Source of the DNA: Tausonia pullulans
Lineage: Eukaryota > Basidiomycota > Tremellomycetes > Cystofilobasidiales > Mrakiaceae
Direction: 5' to 3'
Assembly: GCA_951802195.1 (NCBI GenBank)
Contig: OX637624.1
Span: forward strand, 1,411,656 to 1,475,655
DNA: 64,000 nucleotides
A program made the translations under genes and the position numbers. Positions 23,755-35,347 of the stretch are shown here, in pieces (position 1 is the stretch's first letter; every line of letters begins with the position of its first letter). The notes beneath the pieces were generated by a model. The model searched no databases, was not told where the DNA came from, and saw only the letters and a program-made list of their open reading frames with translations.

Positions 23755-26700
23755 ATGTCCCCGCCACTCGAGTCGGGAGCGTCCTCGCCCCCCGCCGGCG
23801 CCCTCTTCGCGTCGAACCCGGCAGACACTGCCGCCGTCCCCGCCAACGCGTCGGCGCCTCCCTCGGTCGAGCGGTCGCCTTCCTCGGAGAACGTCAGCAT
23901 GCAGGAGGACCAGGAGGGCGAGTCTGAAGCCGGGGAGGACTTCGCCGACGGCGCGACGACGGAAGCCATGAGCGAGGCTGATGGACGGGACGACGACACT
24001 GAGAGGAGGAGCTCCATCACCCGAGACGACGACGACCGGATGACGACGGCCACGCCTTCACTCGTTGGAGGCGAGGCCGAGGACGAACATGTTGGACACC
24101 TCATGGACGACCTGAGTCCGGCTCCTGCTGTCCCACTCGAGCTAGCCAAGATGGAAGACGACGACGAGGGCAGTGGTGGACTCTCTCTGCCTCCTCCTGC
24201 CAAGAAGCGCAGAGGCGCGACGAAGGTGGTCGTTCCAAAGGCCAAGGCTCCGTACGTCGTTTGCTCTTCCTTCTCCTCTCCTTCCTCTGTCTCGTCGTCC
24301 AGCCCCTTGTCCACATACTGACATGTCCGCTCGTTCTTCCCTTGGTTGGTCGACTCACGTCACGTCCCGCCTCCCTCGTCGTCCCCCTTCCATTCATCGT
24401 GTTCGCATCGCTCTCTTTCTCTCCACCTTCACTCGTCCCCTCGCATGCTCGTCCAACCACCAGCCGTGACGTCGGCGAAGTGACCATCATCCTCGGGCCC
24501 AACAGGCCCAGGCGGACCGCCGCCATGGCCGGCGCGTCTCTCTCCGCCTCAAACCCTGCCTCGCTTGCGTTTCAACAGGCCGCCAACGAGAACGAGCATC
24601 CACATTCGCTCGACATCTTTGACGAGCCCTCGACCTCGATTTCGGCTGCATCTGGTTCAAAGGCGGGAGGAGGAGGCGCATCCCCCTCGGCTGACCAGAC
24701 GCCGTCCGCGGCAGCTGTCCTTGGCGAGGACCTACGTCGCCTCCGCGCGGCCAGCACACCCACCGCCGCTGGTCGGAGTGCTACTGCCGCTTCTTCCCCT
24801 GCTGCAGCCAACGGGCGAAGAAGGTCGACGGCTCCCAGAGCCTCGGCGACGGCGGCTGCAGCGGCGGTTACGGCATCGATCGCGGCGGCGTCGGCGCCGG
24901 TGGCCTCATCGGCCGTCTCGTCGTCCGATGGCCGGTCGACGCGGGGTGGTGGAGATACCAAGGGCAAGGGCAAGGGCAAGGCTTCCCTTCCGCCAGTCGA
25001 ACGAGCGGACCACGAGGTATATCGTCAATCCTCCCTCAGCCAGCCTCTCCTCTCATCGCTGACTTCATCCTCTGCTTCTCTTCCGCAGCCAAACAACGAT
25101 TACTGCACTTCGTGCAACGGGATTGGCCGCTTCCTCTGCTGCGACGGCTGCCCGCGGTCCTTCCACTTTGCGTGCCTCGAGCCCCCGCTTGACATTGACG
25201 ACGTCCCGGATGACCAGTGGTTCTGTACCGAGTGTCGCGTGGAGAGGGTGCGCACGTCGTCGCTTACTCACGACGCTGTACCCTGACTGACGCTTGACCG
25301 CATGCAGGCCCAGACGCAGATCCCGCTTCCGCAGCCTCCGCCGACGCTCTTTGGGCTTCTGATCCAGAAGATCCAGTTCAGCAACCCTGTACAGTTCCAG
25401 CTTCCAGAAGAGATCCGCAACTATTATGCTGGAGGTGGGTCCCGCGAGAAGCGTGGCTACTTGGCTCCCGCTGACGGACGGCCACCCAGTTCAAACATCA
25501 CCAGGTGGCTCGTACGTCGACGCAAACTCGTTCAGGGCCATGCGGACCGAGTTAGTCGTCATCTCAGCCAGCTTCTGGTCAGCCTGCCCTAATACACCAC
25601 TTCCAACCACCCAGCCGCAAGGGCTATGTCGAAGAACGCGACCCCTACCGACTCAAGGATTCTAAGGGCAACGCCATCCTCTGTTACAAGTGCCACGGGA
25701 CCGCTGCTCCCATTGAGGGTGCCGGCGAGCTTCGACCGATCCGCAATGCCGGACGACTGGCCGTTGAGCTCGCTCCCTGGCGGAAGGTGATGTCATGCGA
25801 CTATTGCTCGTTGCACTGGCACTTTGACTGCTTGGACCCACCGCTGTACTCGCTGCCTGGGGCCAGCAAGAAGTGGATGTGCCCGAACCACGTCGACCAT
25901 GTGCTCGTAAGTGGCCTTATGATCGTTTGAGGCGCTGGCGCCTGCTGACGCTCCTCTCATCTTCAGCCCAACGTCCGCGTCCCCAAGCGGGGCAACTACA
26001 CCGTCACCGTCCGCGGCCGCCGGGAGCCCAACAACGGCAACGTCGAGATCATTCCCTTGGACGCCCACTCTGGCAGGAACAAGGGGTCCTCCTCGGTGGA
26101 GTGCGGTGAGGTCATCATCAACGCGAAAAGGTTCCGAGTCCCGGAAAAGACGATCCGGCTCGACTTCTGGGACAAGATCCTCGAGAAGGCGAGAAGGGCG
26201 GGAGAGGCCAAGACCGCGACGGCCAAGGCGATGGGGCGCGGGGGCACGGGCAGAGGTGGGAGCTTGAGCTCGTTGACGTCCATCGACGAGTCGAGATCGT
26301 CGTCGCCGTCGACTTCGAGGTCGTCGACGCCAACTCCCGAGGCGGCGTCGGTATCCAAGTCCGGTTCGCCTGAACTTTCGAAGGCCCTGCTCGAGGCAGC
26401 AACGGCGGTCGAGGTGGCCACAGAGGGCGATGATGCCTTGTCCTACCTCGCGCTCCTCGTCGACACGGCACTCGGCCACCACCCTGTCCCTCAAACATCC
26501 AGCTCTGATCTGCCTGCGATCATTGATGTTGTCCTTCCTCCTCTCCCTCCTCCCCCTCCTCTCCCTGCTGTACTCTCTCCCTCGTCATCATCCCCACCCG
26601 TCCCTTCTGCCATCCCCTCTAAAGTCAACGGCCACATCGCGCCGTCGCCCCTATCCTGCTCCATCGCCACTGCCCCTGACGACCACCAGCCATCCTTATC

Positions 26701-27010
26701 TTCCCCGGCAAGGACGGCGACGACTATCCCAAAGATCACGCTCCACGTCGGCGGCGTCGACAGGCCAGCTCACGTTCAGCTGACGGCGGCAGCCTCATCT
26801 TCCGGCAATGGCATTGAACCAACGACACAGCCGCCCCCCTCGTCTTCGTCGGAGGACGTGGAGATGCCAGTGGCGTCGAACACGAAGCAGGCAGCGAACG
26901 GGGACGACGCTGCTCCAATCATGCCCGAGGAGCTCGCCCAGCTTCGGGCCGTGCGCGAGCTGTTGCACGTCAAGGGGAAGGAGGAGCTGCTGGCGTTCCT
27001 CCGATCCTAG
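23755..27010 (+). CDS. RCO1: PHD-finger protein, Rpd3S histone deacetylase subunit Rco1-like
   Basis: Spliced CDS. Rco1 (Cph1/Cph2 in fission yeast) is the PHD subunit of the small Rpd3 complex, which deacetylates nucleosomes in transcribed regions. An acidic N-terminus (MSPPLESGASS) with a basic PAKKRRGATK patch precedes an Ala/Ser-rich region. PHD1 is at about 25090-25250: DYCTSCNGIGRFLCCDGC, FHFACLEPPL, WFCTEC. A linker follows (IQFSNPVQFQLPEEI; across introns VQTSPGGSRKGYVEERD). PHD2 is at 25680-25910: CYKCHG, MSCDYCSLHWHFDCLDPPL, WMCPNH. Next is a conserved block with VECGEVIINAKRFRVPEKTI and LDFWDKI. The tail is Ser/Pro-rich and ends HVKGKEELLAFLRS. Two PHD fingers separated by this linker are the Rco1 layout. 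Confidence 0.88.
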
Positions 27011-27145
27011 CTGGTGGGGCTCTTTGGCTCTTTGCGCATCTCTCCCCTCTCCTCCTTGCATACTTCTCCCCCTTCCTCTCGCCGCCCAGGGATTCATTTT
27101 CTGTTGCAACGACGGCCGGTCTCCTCGTAGTGCTTGCATTCTTCT

Positions 27146-27165
27146 CCCCCCCCCCCCCCCCCCCC
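27146..27165. repeat. C20 homopolymer between convergent genes
   Basis: Twenty consecutive C in the 278-bp gap between the RCO1 and dienoyl-CoA reductase stop codons. The surrounding sequence is C/T-rich. Confidence 0.9.
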
Positions 27166-27288
27166 ACACGATGATACCAAGTGCTTGTACTTCTCTTTCT
27201 CTCCCTCTCCCTGTGTCTGTCTGTCCTTCGCACGTCCTAAGCCCCAAGTCATTGAACGAGATGAGAAACAAGATAGGCTGAGGTTCCA

Positions 27289-28914
27289 TCAAAGCTTGGC
27301 CGTGGCGGGCTTGCGGCCCTTGCCTCCGTTCCCTTCATCGCGAGGATCCCGGATCTTGTCCATCACCGACTGGGGGTCAAGCACGGCCTGCGGGTAGGGG
27401 AGGGGGGATGTGAAGGTGTGCGAGTGGGCTGGAGAGAGCCAGCAAAAAAAAGGGGGGGATGGAGAGGGGCGAAGGGAGGTCTCAAAAGCGTCAGCCGAGA
27501 GAGACAGATGGAAGGCAGGGTGAGGGAGACTCGGTGCGCACCTCCATCGACCACAAAGACCTGCCCCGAGATCCAGCTGGCCTCTTCGGAAAAGAGGAAG
27601 ACGGCCATCGAAGCAATGTCGGAGATCTTGCCCATCCGACCGAGCGGGATCTCGGCGTTGAGGTTGTCGTCGCCACCTTTCGTCCCCAGACGCTGCATGC
27701 CAGCGGTCTCTCCAATGGGGCGTGCTGTTCCCAACCAAGCTCGTTAGCCTTTTTGTTGGACGAAGGGCGATAGGTAGGTGGGAAAATTATACGCATCAGG
27801 TGCAATCACTGATGAGCGAACACCCCGAGGCCCCTCCTCCACGGCGAGAACGTTGGAGAGGGCATCGACACCGGCCTTGGCGGCGGAGACGTGCGCCTGG
27901 TACGGGGTGCCTGCAGAGAAGCACACCGACGTCAGCGACATAATATCCTGGCTCTGAGAGTGCTCGGGCGACATACCTCGGTAGTGGAGCGTGGCACTGA
28001 TATGGACGTACGCCCCCCGGGTCTTGCGGACGTGAGGGATCGTCGCCTTGATGGTGTTGAACGTTCCGAGCTATCGGGGTGGCGCATCTCCGTCGTCAGC
28101 TTGCTATGCATGCATGCATTCTGCTTGCTCGACCCGAGGGTGAGCAAGTAGGCACGCACGAGGTCGATCTCAATGACCGTCTTGAACGCGTTCGGGGAGA
28201 GGAGCTCCATCGGGCTGAGGAAGTTACCGGCGGCGCCTAGAAACGAAGTGCGCGTCCACATTCACAAACGATCGTCGAGACCAAGTCCGTCGTTAGCTCC
28301 AAGTGCTCTCTATCTCCCATTGCAACGCACGCCCTTCTTCCTCGTCTGCGCAAGGACTGAAGCGAGAGAGAGAAAGAGAGAGCCAGCCACCCACCGCAGA
28401 TGACAAAGTCGATCTTGCCGAACCTAGCGACAGTGGCCTCGACGGCCTGGATGAGCGCCTTGGGGTCGCGGACATCGGCGGGGCAGGCGATGCACTCGGA
28501 TGAGGTCGACTTGGAGAGCTTGGAGGCCGACTCTTCGAGGCCCTTGGCGCTGTACGACGAGCGGAAGACAGAACAGGGGTGTGAGCAGAGGAAGGGGACG
28601 GTGAGGGGGGGGGGGGGGGGGGGTTGCGACGCGAGCGAGAGACGCACTCCCGACCGACGATGGCGGCCTTGACGCCGAGGTGCATCATCCTTTCGACGAT
28701 ACCGTAGCAGATGCCACTGCGGCCTGAACACCGAGCCCATCCCCCCCATCCCGAGGGATCAGCATATGCGAACAGGAGAGCCAGGGAAGACAGCGCCCAC
28801 GCTTCGGCCTGGTCCGCACGCTCTCCCTTGCCAGTCGACGACTTACTCACCTCCCGTGCAGAAGAGGACCTTGCCCTCGAAGATCCCGGGGGTGAAGACT
28901 GAGGTGGGTGGCAT
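27289..28914 (-). CDS. SPS19: Peroxisomal 2,4-dienoyl-CoA reductase (SDR family)
   Basis: Spliced minus-strand CDS. The enzyme reduces 2,4-dienoyl-CoA with NADPH so that unsaturated fatty acids can enter peroxisomal beta-oxidation. The start [15 protein letters not shown] leads into the Rossmann motif [15 protein letters not shown] (joined over an intron near 28720-28850), AAIVGR and a downstream DVRDP. The NAG-like loop is [13 protein letters not shown]. The active-site region follows: [10 protein letters not shown], then [20 protein letters not shown], giving Tyr-x3-His/Lys as in this subgroup. C-terminal motifs are IPLGRMG and [14 protein letters not shown]. The last residues are AKL, a peroxisomal PTS1 signal, which decides the location. 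A G19 tract (28605-28623, C on the coding strand) lies in an intron. Symbol follows yeast usage. Confidence 0.9.
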
Positions 28915-29172
28915 GGGTAAAGGAGGCTGGAGATGGGAGGGTTGGATTGCGTGGTGAAAGTCGGTAGCGAACGAGAGAAAGGAGGGCCGCCGAGACAGCA
29001 GCGTGACCCCCACCGCCGGCTCTCGGGCTTCTCTTGCCGGGCGCGCAGCCGGCCATCGGCGAACCATCTCCGAGGATCATCTCAAGTTGACCGGGGGTGA
29101 AGGGCAAGGATCATGGCTCAATAGAATATACCGCCGTCATCAGACCTTCCTCTCCCGCTCCTCTCCGCTTCA

Positions 29173-30634
29173 TCACTGCTCGCTGACGGCCCGGGGTGGC
29201 GGCCACGCCCCGCCGTCGCTGCCCCCCTCGAGCGCCAGCTTCTGATTGAACCCGAGGACGAACGCATCCTAGAAGGCGGGGAGCCAAGTCGTTAGCATGC
29301 TGTTCAAGAGAACGAGAAAAATTGACAGGCCTCACATGGCCGTGCACGGGGAAATCGGTTGTCCCGCTGAAGCTGCCTCTTCTCCTCGGAGTCACCTCAC
29401 CCGAGCCAGTCCCCACCCCCCCAGCAGCCCCTCCGATGCCATCGAGGTCGTGCCATCGCTTCTCAACAGGCGCCCCGAACACTGATGGCGGTGAAGGTGG
29501 CACGCCTATCTCGTCTTCGTCCTCCTCGACGACACTCGACCCTCCAAACTCAGAGTCCATGTCGGCGCTCTGCTCGCCCTCGTCCTCGTCCTCGTCCATC
29601 GCCGTCGGCGGCGGCGGGCTCCTCGGTCGCGAGGGAGGAGGCGAGATGTCCTCCTCCTCCTCCTCCTCCTCCTCCTCCTCCTCCATCGGCGGCCGGACAA
29701 GGACGGCGCACGCCCCGACCGACGAGGGGAGAGAGGAGGACGTAGAGGACGTCGTCGCCGAGGACTGACTCGATGCGTTGGACGACGCCGAAGCACGACG
29801 AGCGCGTGCCGCAGAGACCATCGATCCGAGCTTGCGAGCGCCCTTGAGAGCGAGGGTTCCAAGGTCCGGCAGGTCGCTGGGAGGCCCAAGAGACAGGGAT
29901 GAGCAAGCGGTGCGGCAGAATGAGGCGTGTGCGCGCGCGCGCGCACACACACACACCTCCGTCGGGCAGCATCGGGGAAACACGGAAGACTCACTCGTCC
30001 TTGGGGTTTGCGACCTGGGCACGCGAGAACTGCCTCTTGTAGGCCTCCCATTCCTCGTCCGTCATGGCGACGTACTGGATCTGCTACAACCGCAGCCAGG
30101 GAGCTAGCATCAGACGATGGCCCGAGCGGGGGAGGAGAGACTCGTTGGGGCAAGGGCAGTCGGGAGGAGAAAGGGAGGCCTCACCCCTTGAGACCGCTGC
30201 TTCGAGGACCCACCGCCGCAGCCGGCCTGGCTTCGAAGGAGCTGGCCGCGTGCAGCGACGCCGACGGCGATACTGGCTCGTCGCCGGATCGGGATCGGTG
30301 GCAGCGGGGCGAAGCTGATGGATGAACAAGGCCGCGACGACGAGGGCGCCGAGGAGGAGGGTGCGCCGGCTTCGTCCGGCGTCGCTCCTCCTGGAGCAGG
30401 CCTGCCTGCGTCCCCTGCTGCTGGCGGGCCTGGCGAAGGCGCCTGGGCTGGGCGGAGGATGCCGCCCTTGTGGGTGGACGAAGCGTTGGAGGTGTAGCTG
30501 GTGCCGAGCTGGGACGACGACGATGTCGAGGCGGTGTAATCCGAGGTCGCCGACGAGAGGGACGTGAAGGACGAGTCCGAGGACGGGTTTCGGAGGAGCG
30601 TCTGCCTCGATGGTGCGGCGGTGGGTGCAGCCAT
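29173..30634 (-). CDS. Conserved-looking acidic Ser-rich protein, unknown function
   Basis: Spliced minus-strand CDS, four exons by my reading. Start MAAPTAAPSRQTLLR. A Ser/Thr-rich stretch ends in a basic segment, FAPLPPIPIRRRASIAVG, that could be a phosphorylation site. The second exon gives IQYVAMTDEEWEAYKRQFSR. The third begins DDDLPDLGTLALKGARKLGSM, then an 11-Glu run (coded by GAG repeats at about 29650-29685), and ends TTDFPVHGH. The last exon starts DAFVLGFNQKLALEGG and stops at 29173. The helix around EEWEAYK and the final exon look conserved rather than random. I recognise no family and assign no function. An intron holds a 32-bp alternating purine-pyrimidine tract (29925-29956). 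Confidence 0.7.
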
Positions 30635-31181
30635 GCGTGGGGAGCCGGGCGAGAGCGAGGGAGCGAGGAATGTGGGTTGGGCGCCTGGGGAGAAGCGAGA
30701 TCGGGCCAGGGCGAGTCGATGTTTGAGAGGGAGAGGACGTGGTTCGCGGGCGCCGGCTGGTTCGCCTCCGTCGCTCTGCCTGCTGCTCGCTCGGGCCGTG
30801 GGGCCCTGGAAGCAAAGCTCCGGTCGAAGCATCATCACGCGGGAGTCAGCCACTGTCGAAGCTCCCACGCAGCTGTCCAATCTGTCTCGCTCGCCGTCTG
30901 CCTGGAGGCCGCTATACGGGTTTCGAGCGAGGCCCGCCGGCGGCTCGCAGCGCACGTCTCAGGCACGCTCAGGCACGCTCAGGCTGGGGCGGCCCCGCAG
31001 TGCCGCGTGCGCCTGCCCTCGTTGCTGGCCCCCGTGTTCGCTGTCGAGGGGCAATCCGCACGCCAGGTCGACCGTCCTCGGCTCACACCAGCGGACCGAG
31101 GCTCCACTGTCGCCGGGGTCTCCTCTTGCCACTTCGCTCCTCTCTTCCACTCTCGCTTCCACCCCGTCCTGCTCACCGCGC
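30635..31181. promoter_or_regulatory. divergent promoter, acidic protein / hydroxyacid dehydrogenase
   Basis: A 547-bp gap between divergent start codons. It includes a short direct repeat, aggcacgctc, at about 30961-30980. No TATA box or gene is evident. Confidence 0.5.
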
Positions 31182-33220
31182 ATGCCTTCTGTCGTCCGCA
31201 CCTCCAAGCGCGTCCTCTCTCTCGGCCGGCCCTTCTCCCCGGAGGCCCAGCGTCAGCTCGATACCCTCGGAGACGCAGGCGTCGGTGCGTCCTCGCCGCT
31301 CGCATGGCCCGGCTCGTCTCGCCCCCTCGGCGGTCACCGCCGGCGCTCTCGCCTTCCTTCCCTTGCGGCTGACGGGCCCTTCCTTGCTCCTCTCTCTCCC
31401 GCAGATCTCGTGAGCGTCCCAGAACACCTTGAGGACCGGGCGGACGTCCTCGAGTGGATCAGGGAGACCAATAAGCAGGGCGCCAACTACGAGGGCTTCA
31501 GTCCGTTGCAACACCTCTCCTCTCGGCCTTGTCCGGGGGAAACGAATGATAGCTCACCCCACCATGCCTCTCCCTCCCCCCCCCTCTCTCGTCAGTCTTC
31601 TGGATCTCGCACGTCTTCAAGATCATCCCGACCGACAGCAGTCTCATCGAACCCTTTCTCCCGCCCTACACCGAGCCGGGGACCTTCAAGCTCGTGAGAA
31701 ACGGACGCCTCTCGCATGACACGGCGCAACGATTGTGGCCGGCTGGCTGATCAAGCTCAATCTGGCTGGGGGTTGTCCACCGCGTGGCTCTCTTTCTTCT
31801 TCTCCTTCCTTCCCCGCAGATGTGTGGCCCCGGGGCTGGATTCGACAAGGCGCCGCTGTCGATTCTGACTGAGAACAAGGCCTTCTACGCCAACACGCCC
31901 GAGGTAAGAGAGGAGGAATCGACTCGCAGAGTCATCAGCCGCAGCCGCCCCTGATACGCAAATCGCACGGATTCTTTTCTCGTTTCCCCTATTTCAGGCC
32001 GTCGCCGAGCCGACCGCCGCCCATACCGTGCGTGCCCTCGCGCATCCTTCCTCGCACGTTGTGAAAGGCGGCTGTGGACTGTTTATTCTATTCTTGCCAG
32101 GTCATTCTCGTTCTCACCGTCCTCCGCGGCACGACAGCCGCCGAGCGGTCCCTCCGACGAGGCGAGTGGACCCATGGCGGGAGCTCGATCGCCAACAGGA
32201 CCATGGGGCGGAGCCAGGTCGGACTGAGGCTTGGTATCGTCGGCATGGGAAGCATCGGTAGGGTGAGTGAAGGAGCGAGCAGGAGAGGGGCAAGGGGCTG
32301 ATGACGCTGACGCTGACGTCTGCTCAAGATCGTCGCCCGTTATCTTTCTGCCATGGGCATGATGTCGGTCCTGTCCTTCCTTGCTCTTCCATCCTTTGTT
32401 TTTTCTTTTTTTTTCCTAGTCCCTGACAGCCCCGCTCGCACCCAGCGTCTCGTATCACAACCGTAACCGTCTCCCAGAGGACCAAGAGGCCGGGGCCGTT
32501 TATGTCGCCACCCTCGACGAGGTGCGGACCGTTTCCCCCTCTGGACGCCGCCCTAGTTCTCTCCTCCCTGATTTCACAATATGCTTCTAGCTCCTCGCCA
32601 ACACCGATGTCCTCTCCATCAACGTTCCGCTCAACTCCAAGACCAAGGGCCTCATTGGCGCTCGCGAACTCGCCCTCCTTCCTGAGGACGCCGTGGTGAT
32701 CAACGTCTCCCGTGGGCCTGGTGCGTCGATCTCTCCCCCATCTTCGTCTTCTGAGCTTTTTCCGCTGATGACTTTTTCTTTCTTCTCTGGATCCACCTCA
32801 GTGGTGGATGAGCAAGCGCTCATCGAGGCCCTCAAGTCGGGCAAACTCGGTGGAGCCGGCCTCGACGTCTTCAATGTCGAGACGAGCGATGGCATCGACC
32901 CTTGGCTGAAGGAGTCGGACAAGGTCGTCGTGCGTAGCGGCGATCTATCTTCACAGCTCTTGCATTCTATCTCCGGAGCGGTCCTTGATCTCTGCTCTCT
33001 TGACGTCCACAGCTCACCCCGCACTTTGCGTGCAACCTCCACGTGAGTCGCTTCCCCCGTTCTCTCCCTCCAGCTCCCCTACTCACCCTCACCCGCAACT
33101 GACTGGTCGCTACACTCCCCCATCCAGACGACGATGCCGACGCTTGAGCTGGAGATGCTCGAGAACGTGCGCTCGTGGGCGCGTGACGGTAAGCCCCGCA
33201 ACGCCGTCAACGGGTGGTGA
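31182..33220 (+). CDS. D-isomer-specific 2-hydroxyacid dehydrogenase
   Basis: Spliced CDS with about ten short exons. The family reduces 2-keto acids to D-2-hydroxy acids with NAD(P)H (glyoxylate/hydroxypyruvate reductase, D-mandelate dehydrogenase and similar). Start MPSVVRTSKRVLSLG. Substrate-domain motif: MCGPGAGFDKAPL; then AVAEPTAAHTVILVLTVLRG. The dinucleotide fold has GLRLGIVGMGSIGR (GxGxxG). Catalytic residues sit in family positions: Arg in NVSRGPVVDEQAL, Glu in GLDVFNVE, His in LTPHFACNLH. It ends GKPRNAVNGW with TGA at 33218. The size and architecture resemble the D-mandelate dehydrogenase branch described from Rhodotorula, but the substrate cannot be fixed from sequence. The acidic residue that would select NAD over NADP lies near an exon junction (SYHNRNR); Asn/Arg there hints at NADP. 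Confidence 0.85.
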
Positions 33221-33253
33221 ACGCGCTGCTCTCGTGATTTCTCCCTCCCTCTT

Positions 33254-33271
33254 GGGGGGGGGGGGGGGGGG
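33254..33271. repeat. G18 homopolymer between convergent genes
   Basis: Eighteen consecutive G, 34 bp after the dehydrogenase stop codon and followed by a T-run, in the 151-bp gap to the PRE9 stop. Confidence 0.9.
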
Positions 33272-33371
33272 TTTAGATTTTTTTTCCCGGTTGTTCTAAT
33301 GTTCGAAGGAGTAGAAAATGGCAACTTCGAGAAAAAAGAAAGAAAGACTCATCCCTATCTTCCGGGTCTAC

Positions 33372-35124
33372 TCAAGTCGCCATGGGGATGTCCCCGCCCG
33401 TCCCGGCTCCGGCCTCGACGGCGTCCTCCTTGGTCCCGCCGAGCTCGAGCTTCTGGAGCAGGTCGTCCACCTCGCTCGGGCTGAAGATCTTAGGGTTGGG
33501 CGTACCCTGGGGGGTGAGCGTCAGGGTGGCGAGCTCGACTGTTGGGACGGTGTGTGGTACGGTGACGCGGGTCAGTTCCTTCTAGAGAAAGACAGAGATA
33601 GAGAGAGAGAGAGAGGGAACAGGACGCAACGCTTCTCCGATCCAAGCTTGGTGGTGTCCATCGTTTTCGACATGACCTTGAGGAGGAGCTCGGTCGCCTC
33701 GGCAATGTTCATCGTCTCCTTGTAGTCCTGCTTGAGAAGCGAGGTTGCGCTGATGGATGGGAAGGGGGGAAGGGGGCGATCCGGGCGAGTCAGCTCGAAC
33801 AGCAAAGAGCAGACGACAAGGAGACCCAGGACGTACGTTCCGCTGTTACCGCCGACAGCGGTCGCCTTCCAGCCGGAGTAGTTGCCCGAGGGATCCGTCT
33901 GGTAGAGTTGGAATTTGTAGAGGTCGTCGTATCCGACGTACAGGAGCGAGACACCGAACGGCCGAAGACCTTGTTTGGGGGTGGGTGGGAATAGAGAAGT
34001 CAGTCAAAGTAAACGAAGGACGAAGAATGAGAGCTCAGGACTCACCTCCGTGCTGCGTGTAACCCTGACGAAGGAAGAAGAAGGAGAGAATGAGACTCCA
34101 TGGCGGCAGAGATTCACACCGCGAAACGACGCTCGACGCACCTGCTTCAGGTCAGCCAGCCGCTGGACGAGCGTCTCGACGGGCATGTCCTCGTTGTAAG
34201 CGAGGAGATGATTCTGAGCTGCCGTCCGGGCGTAGTTGACGAGCGAGTTGGCGTCGGCCGTGTACCCAGCGACACCGGCGAGGACATTGCTGGTGAAAGC
34301 AGGAGGCAGGAGGAATTGGGACGCGCACGCGTCAGCAACTGACAGCCCTCCCTCCACGCACGCCCAACGACCTCGCGCAGCACCACCCAATCGAGCCGGT
34401 CCCTGGCCATCTTCCCCAGCAGACACTCACTTGTTGAGAAGGAAGATCTTCTCTCCTCCAGCGGCCCACGCCGAGTCGGTGCCCCCGGTGCCTCCTCCGC
34501 CCTTGGAGAGGGAGAGATCGAGGAGTTTGCCGGTGACCTTCTTCTCGGCGACGACGGCGACTCCGTCCGTCGCGAGAATGGCGAGGACGGATCCCGTCTG
34601 GTTGATGGCCTCCATCGCGTACTCGACTGGACGGGTAGGGGTAGGAGGTCAGTCTGGGGCAAGCTGGCGGGTCGGTAGGCGCCAGCGAGCTGCAACGTGG
34701 AGGAGGACGGCGAGGAACGCACTCTGGTACAGCCGACCTGAAAGGGCGGCGAGAGCGCCATCGAGGGATGACGGGCGAGAGCAATGGCAGGCAGAGCGGT
34801 CCAGAGCGGACGAGGGCGGGTGGTGATGATGAAGCGTCGAGTAAGGCGTGCGTGGAGGTGCGTCAGTCTCGCTCGAACGCGTCAAGCGCTGATCGTCGTC
34901 GGGATGCCAGACTGACCCTCTGGTGAGAAGATCGTTGTCCGGCCTGGTGGGAAGTGAGCGCGCGCCGGAGATCAGCACTGACGGGTGTACGGGCGAGTAT
35001 GTGCAAGAGCCAGCAAGGAGGGTCGCACTGTCGTATCGTCGGGCCTGGCGGGCGCGCGAGCGAGGATCGGCCGTCAGCGGGACAGCGGTCGCCCGAGCGG
35101 GGCGGACGCGAGCTGACTGACCAT
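33372..35124 (-). CDS. PRE9: 20S proteasome subunit alpha3 (Pre9 / PSMA4)
   Basis: Spliced minus-strand CDS. It forms part of the alpha ring of the 20S proteasome. The N-terminal proteasome alpha signature is rebuilt from tiny exons: an ATG alone (35122-35124) directly followed by a GTCAGT donor, a 16-nt exon (35029-35044, ARRYD plus one base), then [10 protein letters not shown], then [12 protein letters not shown]. Later motifs: [80 protein letters not shown]. The pattern [14 protein letters not shown] plus the QHGGLRPFG box identifies alpha3 rather than another alpha subunit. A Gly/Ser-rich insertion lies near 34470-34510. The tail ends GGDIPMAT. Its start is only 223 bp from that of COG1 on the other strand. 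Confidence 0.93.
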
Positions 35125-35347
35125 GATGTGCGGAAGGGGAAGAGCGTGAGGGGGATGGGGAGAGCGAACGGGGGGGGCGGTCGGGGCGACGTGTGGTTGG
35201 AGGTCAAGGACGAGCCAGAGCGGCGAGTGTTCCCTTCGGCCAGCGACGGCGACGCGCCGCGAGTCGAGGGGAGACGAGATGGTGCGCGGCCCAAGAGCAT
35301 CGATTCCCCCGTCGACCACCAGCCATCCATCGTCGACGGCAGCAGCC

